From contig JBHIDQ010000080.1 in assembly GCA_046760155.1 (NCBI GenBank), forward strand, positions 1 through 6,701: DNA of 6,701 bases, in the 5' to 3' direction. Under the pieces are notes generated by a model. That model had not been told where the DNA came from and made no database searches. It saw only the letters and a program-made list of their open reading frames with translations. Numbering within the stretch: the stretch's first letter is position 1; each line of letters opens with the position of its first letter. Of this stretch, positions 1 to 5,723 are shown in pieces. This DNA is from JBHIDQ01 sp046760155. GTDB lineage: Bacteria; Chloroflexota; Dehalococcoidia; Dehalococcoidales; RBG-16-60-22. Both the position numbers and the translations under genes were made by a program.

Positions 1-156
1 GTCTGCCGGGGTTCGGTTGACCCAGCGCTGGGAGTGACTATGGGGGACATAATCCGGGGAGTGGTACCATTTGTTTTCCTGATAATGATAGGACTGGGTC
101 TGTTAGTAATTTTCCCCGAATTAATCCTTTGGCTACCAGGGCAAATGATAAAGTAA
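1..156 (+). CDS. TRAP transporter large permease (DctM-type), C-terminal fragment
   Basis: This is the last 51 codons of a gene that enters from the left edge, open in frame 1 from the first base to the TAA at 154-156. The residues fit the end of the large membrane subunit of tripartite ATP-independent periplasmic (TRAP) transporters. A short polar stretch containing MGDIIRGVVPF leads into one hydrophobic helix (about residues 23-42 of the fragment), followed by the typical ending FPELILWLPGQM. In this family the large subunit forms the sodium-driven channel in the inner membrane, and a periplasmic binding protein delivers the substrate, usually a carboxylate. The binding protein and small subunit would be expected further left, outside the window. 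Being upstream on the same strand as the hydrolase and aminotransferase genes, it may import their substrate, but this is inferred from position only. The family call rests on a short fragment. Confidence 0.8.
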   Translation, partial: VCRGSVDPALGVTMGDIIRGVVPFVFLIMIGLGLLVIFPELILWLPGQMIK

Positions 157-206
157 ATGGGGCACAGGATAGGCTGCCTTTCGGATAGACTTGAGGGCAG
201 ATTGTT

Positions 207-240
207 TCTCCTGTCTTTTCAGGAGATTTCCATCTATTTT
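207..240 (+). terminator. Possible terminator hairpin after the TRAP permease gene
   Basis: A perfect 7-bp inverted repeat (TCTCCTG at 207-213, CAGGAGA at 220-226) with a 6-nt loop is followed by a T-rich but interrupted stretch to 240. It sits in the 97-nt gap between the permease stop and the next start. The tail is not a clean T-run, so termination would be weak. A second, poorer hairpin (CTGCC near 174 with GGCAG near 200, extended by G-U pairs) lies just before it. Alternatively this is a leader structure close to the next gene's ribosome binding site. Confidence 0.35.
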
Positions 241-253
241 GAAGGTACTGAAA

Positions 254-1318
254 ATGATGCAGAGTAGCATTAGCGGAAAAGCGCAAACCGTGACCGGGTT
301 AATCGATGGGAGCGAGCTTGGAATTACCCTTCCCCATGAACACTTATTCATTGATATGAGGTTTCGTATGCCAGAGCCAGCCGACTCTGAGGAAGCAAAG
401 CTGGCTCACCAAAAAATCACCATGGAGAATCTTTGGTTCGCCAGGTATAATCGCTTTTCCGTTGAGGACAATCTTTTGTTTGATGATGAAGCAATGGCCA
501 TTAGCGAGGCGATGTATTTCAAAAAGGCGGGTGGCAGTACCATCGTAGATGTGACCAGCAATAATATTGGTCGCCAACCAGAATCATTAGTCAGGGTGAG
601 CCGGGCTACCGGTCTCAATATAATTATGGGAACCGGTTATTATATCGCACCATCGTATACTCCAGAAATGGTTTCTAAAACTGAAGAAGAAATAGCCGAC
701 GAGTTTATACGAGAGGTAACAACCGGCGTTGGCAATACCGGCATAAAAGCGGGGATTATTGGTGAGATTGGCATGTCATGGCCAATCGCGGCCGAGGAGA
801 GAAAAGCCTTGCGGGCGGCTGGAATAGCCCAGCAAGAAACCAGTGCTGCAGTAAACGTACACCCCGGGATTTATGGTGATGCTCCTTTTGAGTGTGTTAA
901 GATTCTTGAGGAGGTCGGGGCTGACCTCAGTCGTGTGGTCATCAGTCATGTCGAACGCAGCTTGCCAATTGGGGCTAGAAGTACTCGCGCCAAGCTCGCT
1001 GAAAAGGGTTGTTATTTAGAAATTGACTTGTTCGGCACCGATGTCGTTCGCTTTCATCCTGACATGTTTCCGTACGACGTGCCGAATGATGCCATTCGAG
1101 TCAATGAAGTTATGGAACTCATTGCAGACGGATTTTTGGACCAGGTTCTTATCTCACAAGACGTGTGTTTTAAAGTTTTGCTCCGTAAATATGGCGGCGG
1201 TGGTTACAGTCACATTTTAAAGTTTGTTCTACCCAGAATGCGAAGTAAAGGGATGACTGAGGAGCAGATAAACACCATTTTGGTGGAAAATCCGAGGCGA
1301 ATAAATACTTTTGTCTAG
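254..1318 (+). CDS. Phosphotriesterase-family metal-dependent hydrolase
   Basis: This 354-residue protein belongs to the phosphotriesterase (PTE) branch of the amidohydrolase superfamily, a TIM barrel with a two-metal site. The expected ligands are all visible in order: HEH at residues 28-30, Glu171 in GEIG, His203 in NVHPG, His232 in ISHVE and Asp303 in ISQD. It ends with the family's GGGGYSHIL and VENPRR segments. The metal-bridging position is Glu, as in the E. coli Php-type subfamily, not the carbamylated Lys of classic phosphotriesterases. A lactone, ester or amide substrate is therefore more likely than an organophosphate. The chosen ATG has a GAAGGT site at 241-246, seven bases upstream, and starts just before the conserved QTVTG...GITLPHEH opening. 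The frame stays open upstream to about 191, but that stretch overlaps the hairpin and has no family features. A second ATG follows immediately at 257. There is no signal peptide, so it is probably cytoplasmic. The exact substrate is unknown. Confidence 0.93.
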   Translation: MMQSSISGKAQTVTGLIDGSELGITLPHEHLFIDMRFRMPEPADSEEAKLAHQKITMENLWFARYNRFSVEDNLLFDDEAMAISEAMYFKKAGGSTIVDVTSNNIGRQPESLVRVSRATGLNIIMGTGYYIAPSYTPEMVSKTEEEIADEFIREVTTGVGNTGIKAGIIGEIGMSWPIAAEERKALRAAGIAQQETSAAVNVHPGIYGDAPFECVKILEEVGADLSRVVISHVERSLPIGARSTRAKLAEKGCYLEIDLFGTDVVRFHPDMFPYDVPNDAIRVNEVMELIADGFLDQVLISQDVCFKVLLRKYGGGGYSHILKFVLPRMRSKGMTEEQINTILVENPRRINTFV

Positions 1319-1360
1319 GGTAGAGTCCCAGCTTCAGAAGCAATCCGCGTAAGGGTTAAG

Positions 1361-1422
1361 CGGTTATAATCCTGCAGTTTGTAATTTGTAGTACAATCTA
1401 ACCGTGATAGGCGCCTAAAGGC
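1361..1422 (+). promoter_or_regulatory. Candidate promoter/operator region before the aminotransferase gene
   Basis: The 153-nt gap between the hydrolase and aminotransferase genes contains a perfect TATAAT (1365-1370) and a TACAAT (1392-1397), but neither has a convincing -35 box at 16-18 bp. The pair is bracketed by CGGTTA (1361-1366) and its complement TAACCG (1399-1404). Inside is the small inverted repeat TTGTA-G-TACAA (1386-1396). A perfect 10-bp palindrome, TAGGCGCCTA, follows at 1408-1417. The density of dyads suggests a separate promoter or operator, but no single element is decisive. The aminotransferase could equally be read from upstream. Confidence 0.3.
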
Positions 1423-1471
1423 AGGTTTGACATGACAGGAAATTATACACTGACCAAAAAAGGAGGTAATT

Positions 1472-2815
1472 ATGCGTACCGAAGAGTTGATAAAGTATGA
1501 TAATGAACATCTGCTTCATGGCTTGGCGGTAGTGGGTAAGAATCAAGGCTTTGTCATTGAGAGTGCTGACGGTGTCATGCTCAAAGATACCGACGGTAGA
1601 CTGTTGATGGACCTGAGTGCTCAGGCAATCAATGTTAATCTGGGTCATAACCGCCGCGACATCCTTGACGTTGCCAAAGCCCAAATGGATAAATTGACCT
1701 TTGCTTTCATCTTGCGTGGCTTTGTCAATCTCCCCAGCATCATGCTTGCCCAGAAGCTGACGACTATCATGCCCAAGGGGTTAAATCGCTTTCTCTGGAC
1801 TCATACTGGAGCTGATACCGTTGATTGTGCCTTCAGGTTAGCTAATCTGTACTGGAAGGCAAAGGGAACAAGAAAGTATAAAATCATCAGCTTGTATAAA
1901 GCTTACCATGGCACCACCCGTGGTGTGGCCAGAGCCACTAATTTAGCTGGGGGAGTTATTGAAGAAATGCCGCCAGCGCCTGGTCACATTCATATACCCA
2001 ATTATTATTGCTATCGCTGCCCATTTGACAAAGAGTATCCTGGTTGCGGCATACAATGTGCCCAATTTTTGGAATACACCATTGAGAATGAGGGAAAGGA
2101 TAGTGTCGCCGCCTTTATCGCTGAGCCAGAACAGGGAGCGACCGGCTTTATCGCCCCACCCCCTGAGTATTGGCCCATGGTCAGGGAAATTTGTCGTAAG
2201 TATGATGTCCTGCTTATTGCCGATGAGGTGATGACCGGATTTGCCCGAACCGGCAAAATGTTTGCCATTGAGCACTGGAATGTTGTACCAGACATGATGT
2301 GTCTATCTAAAGGAATCGTCGCTGGCTATCTTCCCTTCGGAGCACTGGCAATTTCGGGTGAAATTTTCGATACCTTATCTGGTCAATTTTTACCGTTAGG
2401 CTCTACTGAATCAGGCAATCCGGTGTGCTGCGCCATAGCCATTAAATGTATCGATATATACGTCAAGGAGCGTATTGTAGAGCATGTCGCTGAGGTAGGT
2501 CAGCGCGCTAGAGAACGAATGGAGAAAGAATTTCTCTCTCTACCTCATGTGGGAGTGGTTGACGGGTTGGGTTTAATGCTTGCGGTTGAGATTGTAACCG
2601 ATAAGGAAAGCAAAGGCATCCCCAATCCCAGGCTAACTGATATCATCCAAAGGCGTGGTGTAGAGAAGGGAGCATTATTGCGAATTGTGGGCAATCGACT
2701 GGGTTACAGCCCGCCATGTACAATTACGCAGCAAGAATCTGAGCGCGGGCTTGATATCTTGTATTCGGTACTGTCTGAGCTTAAGCCACAGGATTTAGCC
2801 TGGAAAGAGTCATGA
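1472..2815 (+). CDS. Class III PLP-dependent aminotransferase
   Basis: This 447-residue fold-type I aminotransferase of class III (the ornithine/omega-amino acid/GABA group) transfers an amino group between an amine or amino acid and a 2-oxo acid using pyridoxal phosphate. Visible landmarks are TGADTVD at 112-118 (the SGAEAVE cofactor-phosphate segment, variant here), AYHG at 144-147, AEPEQG at 217-222, Asp251 in IADEVMTGF (binds the pyridine nitrogen), Lys280 in CLSKG (Schiff-base lysine), and ESGNPVCCA at 313-321. Length is normal and no essential residue is missing. Four cysteines lie in a short insert at 180, 183, 192 and 196 (spacing C-x2-C-x8-C-x3-C). The start is firm: AGGAGG at 1461-1466 lies five bases before the ATG. 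It is 153 nt downstream of the hydrolase and 85 nt upstream of the SDR, on the same strand. It may act on an amine released by a neighbouring hydrolase, or supply amino groups for a reverse reaction. Substrate specificity cannot be assigned. Confidence 0.95.
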   Translation: MRTEELIKYDNEHLLHGLAVVGKNQGFVIESADGVMLKDTDGRLLMDLSAQAINVNLGHNRRDILDVAKAQMDKLTFAFILRGFVNLPSIMLAQKLTTIMPKGLNRFLWTHTGADTVDCAFRLANLYWKAKGTRKYKIISLYKAYHGTTRGVARATNLAGGVIEEMPPAPGHIHIPNYYCYRCPFDKEYPGCGIQCAQFLEYTIENEGKDSVAAFIAEPEQGATGFIAPPPEYWPMVREICRKYDVLLIADEVMTGFARTGKMFAIEHWNVVPDMMCLSKGIVAGYLPFGALAISGEIFDTLSGQFLPLGSTESGNPVCCAIAIKCIDIYVKERIVEHVAEVGQRARERMEKEFLSLPHVGVVDGLGLMLAVEIVTDKESKGIPNPRLTDIIQRRGVEKGALLRIVGNRLGYSPPCTITQQESERGLDILYSVLSELKPQDLAWKES

Positions 2816-2900
2816 TTGCCTAAAATTAAATTAATGTCTTTTTCAGGTTAGTCTTGAGGCAAGAGAAAAATGAAAGCAATGACTGGTTTAAGGTGGAGGC

Positions 2901-3644
2901 ATGAGATTCAAAGATAAGGTGACCATTGTAACCGGGGGCGCATCTGGCCTTGGCAAAGCCATCGCGCAGGGCTTTGCTAAAGAGGAGGCGTTTGTCATCA
3001 TCTTGGATAAATCAGAGGATGAGGCTAAAAGGACCACGAGGGAGATAGAATCTCAAGGAGGTAGCGCCGTAGCGATAAGAGTTGAGGCTACTGATGGGCG
3101 TGAAGTGAGAAGTGTTATTGCAGAAATTGCCGAGAAATGGGGCCGAATAGACATTCTGATCAATAATATCGGCGGGGGCGAGAGTATCCCCTTTCTGGAG
3201 ACTGATGAAGCACTATGGCATAAGATCCTAGAACTAAACTTGATAGTTCCGTTGCGGTTCTGTCATGCCGTTTTGCCCTATATGGTGAAGCAAAAGTACG
3301 GTAGAGTTGTCAATATTGCGTCGATTGCCGGAAGGCAGCCAAGGCCTATGGCAGTAATTTACAGCGCCGCTAAGGCAGGGGTTATTTCGATAACCAGGTC
3401 ACTAGCTGTTGCTATGGCTCCTTATAATATCAGGGTCAATAGCGTTAGCCCCGGTATTATGGATACTGCTTTAGCTAAGCAAGTCAGACCGGAGCACATG
3501 GCGCCGATACTGAAACAGACTTCGCTAGGAAGATGGAGTCAGCCTGAAGAAGTAGCCGCCGCGGTGCTGTTCCTGGCCTCAGACGAGGCGTCATATATCG
3601 TAGGCCAGAGCCTGCATGTGGATGGTGGCAACTGTATGCTGTGA
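2901..3644 (+). CDS. Short-chain dehydrogenase/reductase, FabG-like
   Basis: This 247-residue classical SDR oxidises an alcohol or reduces a carbonyl using a nicotinamide cofactor. The Rossmann signature TGGASGLG is at residues 11-18. Asp36 ends the second strand, which usually favours NAD(H) over NADP(H). NNIGGG is at 88-93, where the family more often has NNAG. The catalytic set Asn113, Ser141, Tyr154 and Lys158 (YSAAK) is complete, followed by SPG at 183-185 and the C-terminal VDGG at 240-243. Length is typical of FabG-type enzymes, but many such proteins serve catabolic pathways rather than fatty acid synthesis. The setting beside an aminotransferase and hydrolases favours a catabolic role here. 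AAGGTGG at 2890-2896 gives a close ribosome site four bases before the ATG. The gene ends 21 bp from the stop of the opposing amidohydrolase gene. Substrate unknown. Confidence 0.94.
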   Translation: MRFKDKVTIVTGGASGLGKAIAQGFAKEEAFVIILDKSEDEAKRTTREIESQGGSAVAIRVEATDGREVRSVIAEIAEKWGRIDILINNIGGGESIPFLETDEALWHKILELNLIVPLRFCHAVLPYMVKQKYGRVVNIASIAGRQPRPMAVIYSAAKAGVISITRSLAVAMAPYNIRVNSVSPGIMDTALAKQVRPEHMAPILKQTSLGRWSQPEEVAAAVLFLASDEASYIVGQSLHVDGGNCML

Positions 3645-3665
3645 GTTGTATCTTACCTGCCGACT

Positions 3666-4964
3666 TTAAACAACAATCCTTCCGTCTTCAACAACGACTC
3701 TTCCGGCGATGATGACATATTTGACCTTTGATATGTCATCTCTTTCCACGATACAAAGGTCAGCCACCTTCCCCGGCTCGATTAGTCCCCTGTTTGGTGC
3801 TACTCCAGGAATGATTCTGGCGGCAGCACTGGTGGCTAACTGAATGGCACGTGGTAGTGCCAGTACCCCTTCCTCAATCGCTTTCTGAAGGACAAGCAAG
3901 ATGGGGTCATGGTAACCACCAATAAAGTCGGTCGTAATTACGTCGACTAAATCTTCTTTCAGGAGAGTGAATGTGGACTCAGGGCTGGGTTCAAGCTGCT
4001 TGGCACCAAATGAGTCAGCAGTGATAATCTCAACCACAGCTCCTAAGCTTTTAAGCTCCCGCGCCAATTTGACAGATTCATCTACGGTGAAGCTGTGGTT
4101 CACGTGAAGCGCGATAAGTTTGGAACCTACTTCTTTGGCAGTCTGAAGAATCGCCTCCTTCATGCCGGGCTCAGCGTGAACGAGAACCGGTATGCCCAGT
4201 TTTTTTACGTAGCTGGCGCTCTCTCTGATGGCGTCGCAGCATACCGCTATTGGAATTACGCTCGTCTCTTCAACTAACTTTTTTGCCTCAGCTACAGTCA
4301 TCTTTTCCAGTCCGGCGGCAACAAGTGCTTTGCCTATTTCACCTTCATTGCCGGCTAAGACTGCTTCATCTAAAGCCAGGGCATGTTGTGCTGAAATGGC
4401 TTTACCAGTCTTCTTCTCCTTCTCAGCGGTACCGTAGGACGTGCCTGGAGAGCCTACCTCTCCTATAGCAATAGCACCTGAAGCTACCGCTTCTTCGGCG
4501 GTAAACTTTCTATGCCACTCTTCGAGTCCCTCCCCGGCGATAAGCTCTGCCGCCCTGATATTCTCCGGAGTATGTTCGGTGCATGTTTTCACATTCACCG
4601 GGTGAATTTTGTTTACCGCGTCAACTTCGGAAGGTAGATTAAAGCCATCGGTGCTCAGTATGCTAGTCGTCCCTTGAAGCAGATGGGTATCAAGATTAGC
4701 CAGAATCCTCTCCTGCGAAAGCTTTTTCCAAGCATAGGGGAAGAATGGCCCGAAGGTTATACCATGCGCATGGATGTTGATCACACCCGGTATGATGACA
4801 CCACCTTCAGCATTGATAACTTTGTCGGCGTAAGCGTTATAGGGGACATATTTGACCCGGGGGAGTTCAGCAATTAGACTTTCTTTAATAATCACCGAGG
4901 TATTTTCCAGAAGAGATTCTCCATCACCGGTCACGATGCTTCCATTAACTATGTCTATTCTCAT
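3666..4964 (-). CDS. Amidohydrolase superfamily protein, enamidase-like
   Basis: This 432-residue metal-dependent hydrolase has the composite architecture of cyclic amidohydrolases: an N-terminal beta segment (1-60, ending IPGVINIHAH), a barrel, and a C-terminal return strand with GLIEPGKVADLCIVE (393-407) and AGRVVVEDG (420-428). Probable metal ligands are His65 and His67, Glu169 in GEVG, His263 in LVHAEPG, His287 in LHVNH, and Asp346 in TTDF. A Glu at the bridging position and the order of motifs resemble enamidase, the ring-opening amidohydrolase of nicotinate fermentation, from memory of that family. Overall similarity looks distant, so I do not claim that reaction. About 94 residues separate Glu169 from His263, longer than I expect for enamidase, and this stretch reads as helical and rich in Ala, Glu and Lys. 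AAGAGGT (plus-strand 4974-4980) precedes the ATG by nine bases. The DUF296 gene lies 140 bp upstream on the same strand and could share its transcript. Likely substrate class: cyclic amides, imides or related C-N bonds. Confidence 0.88.
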   Translation of the reverse strand: MRIDIVNGSIVTGDGESLLENTSVIIKESLIAELPRVKYVPYNAYADKVINAEGGVIIPGVINIHAHGITFGPFFPYAWKKLSQERILANLDTHLLQGTTSILSTDGFNLPSEVDAVNKIHPVNVKTCTEHTPENIRAAELIAGEGLEEWHRKFTAEEAVASGAIAIGEVGSPGTSYGTAEKEKKTGKAISAQHALALDEAVLAGNEGEIGKALVAAGLEKMTVAEAKKLVEETSVIPIAVCCDAIRESASYVKKLGIPVLVHAEPGMKEAILQTAKEVGSKLIALHVNHSFTVDESVKLARELKSLGAVVEIITADSFGAKQLEPSPESTFTLLKEDLVDVITTDFIGGYHDPILLVLQKAIEEGVLALPRAIQLATSAAARIIPGVAPNRGLIEPGKVADLCIVERDDISKVKYVIIAGRVVVEDGRIVV

Positions 4965-5040
4965 CTTTGTTTAACCTCTTTTTTATATAATTATTTCCTG
5001 ATTCTATGGGTACTCTCAGGGGTTCATTATCTGACAAATG

Positions 5041-5067
5041 CTACCGTCTTAGCTGAGAAGCCGGCAG
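5041..5067 (-). terminator. Hairpin between the DUF296 and amidohydrolase genes
   Basis: A ten-position stem (arms 5041-5050 and 5058-5067, one mismatch and one G-U pair) with a 7-nt loop lies 38 bp beyond the DUF296 stop codon on the minus strand. It is GC-rich at its base, but no T-run follows on either strand. It is therefore either a weak or factor-assisted terminator, or a processing/stabilising structure in a shared transcript. Confidence 0.35.
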
Positions 5068-5104
5068 CACTTATGCTTAAAATTATTATCGAACTACCAA
5101 ATGG

Positions 5105-5563
5105 TTAAAGGGGCTCAACGTGTAGCATCCAATGCCCTGACTTTGGGTCTAATCTTTCGATCATGCTAACATCAGCAATTTCGCCGATAACTGCCACTAG
5201 TCTGGTCGAAACGGGGCATCCACCCTCGATCAGATGCCCACCGCAAATTTTCCCTTCCATATTAACGAATGTACCATGCACATGGGTATCCATCTCGCCC
5301 TTTTCGTTCTCAATAATAATCCCGTCAAGGTTTAGAACCTGCAACGGGCCGGGGATAACCTGTGGAGGGGCGAAAGCCTGACCAGTTCTTGATGTTGTAC
5401 TTGTAACCACACCCTCGATAGTCAGTTGAAGCAAACTGCCAACAATCGAAAGAATAGCACCGTAACGGATCCCGTTTTCCTTACATACATTCTTGATACT
5501 GACTATGAGGTCTTCTCTAGTAGGCAATTGCGCCGGTATTATTTTGCCGAACTTCGCACACAC
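5105..5563 (-). CDS. DUF296 / PPC-domain protein
   Basis: This 152-residue protein consists almost wholly of one DUF296 (plant and prokaryote conserved, PPC) domain. Diagnostic parts are the opening LPTREDLIVSI (13-23), the strand with AILSIVGSL (36-44), PLQVLNLDGII (73-83), HVHGTF with His94 and His96, and ICGGHL with His110. In stand-alone prokaryotic members these three histidines are conserved and thought to form a metal site; the domain forms trimers. The biochemical role is not settled. Plant homologues carry AT-hook DNA-binding motifs, but none is present here, so DNA binding should not be assumed. The start is GTG: an in-frame TAA at 5579-5581 lies six codons upstream, no ATG is available between, and AAGGA at 5576-5580 serves as ribosome site. 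It is the first gene behind the minus-strand promoter at 5595-5623 and may be co-transcribed with the amidohydrolase gene. A role as partner or accessory to that enzyme is conjecture. Confidence 0.88.
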   Translation of the reverse strand: MCAKFGKIIPAQLPTREDLIVSIKNVCKENGIRYGAILSIVGSLLQLTIEGVVTSTTSRTGQAFAPPQVIPGPLQVLNLDGIIIENEKGEMDTHVHGTFVNMEGKICGGHLIEGGCPVSTRLVAVIGEIADVSMIERLDPKSGHWMLHVEPL

Positions 5564-5580
5564 GTTTTTTGGTCTTCCTT

Positions 5581-5620
5581 ACTTAGCTTTAGCTAATATA
5601 GCATCGTTGCTAAAGTTAGT
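5581..5620. repeat. Nested inverted repeats (TTAGC/GCTAA), possible operator
   Basis: Four copies of one 5-bp motif fall within 31 bp: TTAGC at 5583-5587 and 5589-5593, and its complement GCTAA at 5592-5596 and 5609-5613. They make a perfect inverted repeat (5583-5596, 4-bp spacer) and a larger imperfect one whose arms are 5581-5593 and 5609-5620. A further perfect TAGCA-TCGT-TGCTA dyad lies at 5599-5612. The block covers the -10 box, the spacer and part of the -35 box of the minus-strand promoter and ends 22 bp before the plus-strand -35. This is where a repressor or dual regulator would bind. No regulator gene is present in the window. Confidence 0.55.
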
Positions 5621-5623
5621 CAA
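5595..5623 (-). promoter_or_regulatory. Sigma70-type promoter driving the DUF296 gene
   Basis: Read on the minus strand, TTGACT (5623-5618) and TATATT (5600-5595) each match consensus at five of six positions and are separated by exactly 17 bp. Transcription would start near 5588, leaving a leader of about 25 nt that includes the AAGGA ribosome site before the GTG at 5563. Spacing, orientation and position all fit. Confidence 0.72.
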
Positions 5624-5642
5624 TAGCGGTAGCGCCAAAGCG

Positions 5643-5671
5643 TTGACAGGCATTTTGGAAACTTGTATTAT
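5643..5671 (+). promoter_or_regulatory. Sigma70-type promoter driving the unknown 297-residue gene
   Basis: A perfect TTGACA (5643-5648) and a five-of-six TATTAT (5666-5671) are separated by 17 bp. Start of transcription is expected near 5678, giving a leader of about 45 nt before the ATG at 5724. It is back to back with the minus-strand promoter, the two -35 boxes being 19 bp apart. Confidence 0.78.
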
Positions 5672-5710
5672 GAAGCACGGTATTCCTAGCATAAGTATAA
5701 ATAAACGCAA

Positions 5711-5716
5711 AGGAGG
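5711..5716 (+). promoter_or_regulatory. Ribosome binding site fixing the start at 5724
   Basis: A full AGGAGG lies seven bases before the ATG at 5724. It decides the start against a longer open frame reaching back to about 5493, which would run through the promoter and overlap the DUF296 gene in antisense. Confidence 0.85.
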
Positions 5717-5723
5717 ACGAGTT

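Noticed and set aside
191..253. Upstream extension of the phosphotriesterase-family reading frame
   Set aside because: It begins at a TTG with no good ribosome site, crosses a hairpin, and adds 21 residues unlike the family. The ATG at 254 has GAAGGT at proper spacing.
1432..1500. Small frame of 22 codons overlapping the aminotransferase start
   Set aside because: It has only a weak GGCAGG upstream, no recognisable leader-peptide character such as runs of one amino acid, and no attenuator hairpin after it.
1943..2295. Long open frames antisense to or shifted within the aminotransferase gene
   Set aside because: They lie entirely inside a well-supported gene, have no family features, and read as shadows of its codon pattern.
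2816..2862. TTGCCT/AGGCAA inverted repeat after the aminotransferase gene
   Set aside because: The arms are only 6 bp with a 35-nt AT-rich loop and no T-run follows, so it is not convincing as a terminator.
2870..2917. Short frame of 15 codons overlapping the SDR start
   Set aside because: It lacks a good ribosome site and simply reads through the SDR ribosome site in another frame.
3645..3665. Bidirectional terminator between the converging SDR and amidohydrolase genes
   Set aside because: The 21-bp gap contains no inverted repeat and no T-run on either strand.
5001..5037. Possible minus-strand promoter for the amidohydrolase (TTGTCA and TAGAAT)
   Set aside because: The boxes are 25 bp apart, too far for a sigma70 promoter, and no better-spaced partner exists.
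5493..5723. Upstream extension of the frame of the 297-residue protein
   Set aside because: It overlaps the DUF296 gene in antisense and runs through both promoters. AGGAGG before 5724 fixes the start.
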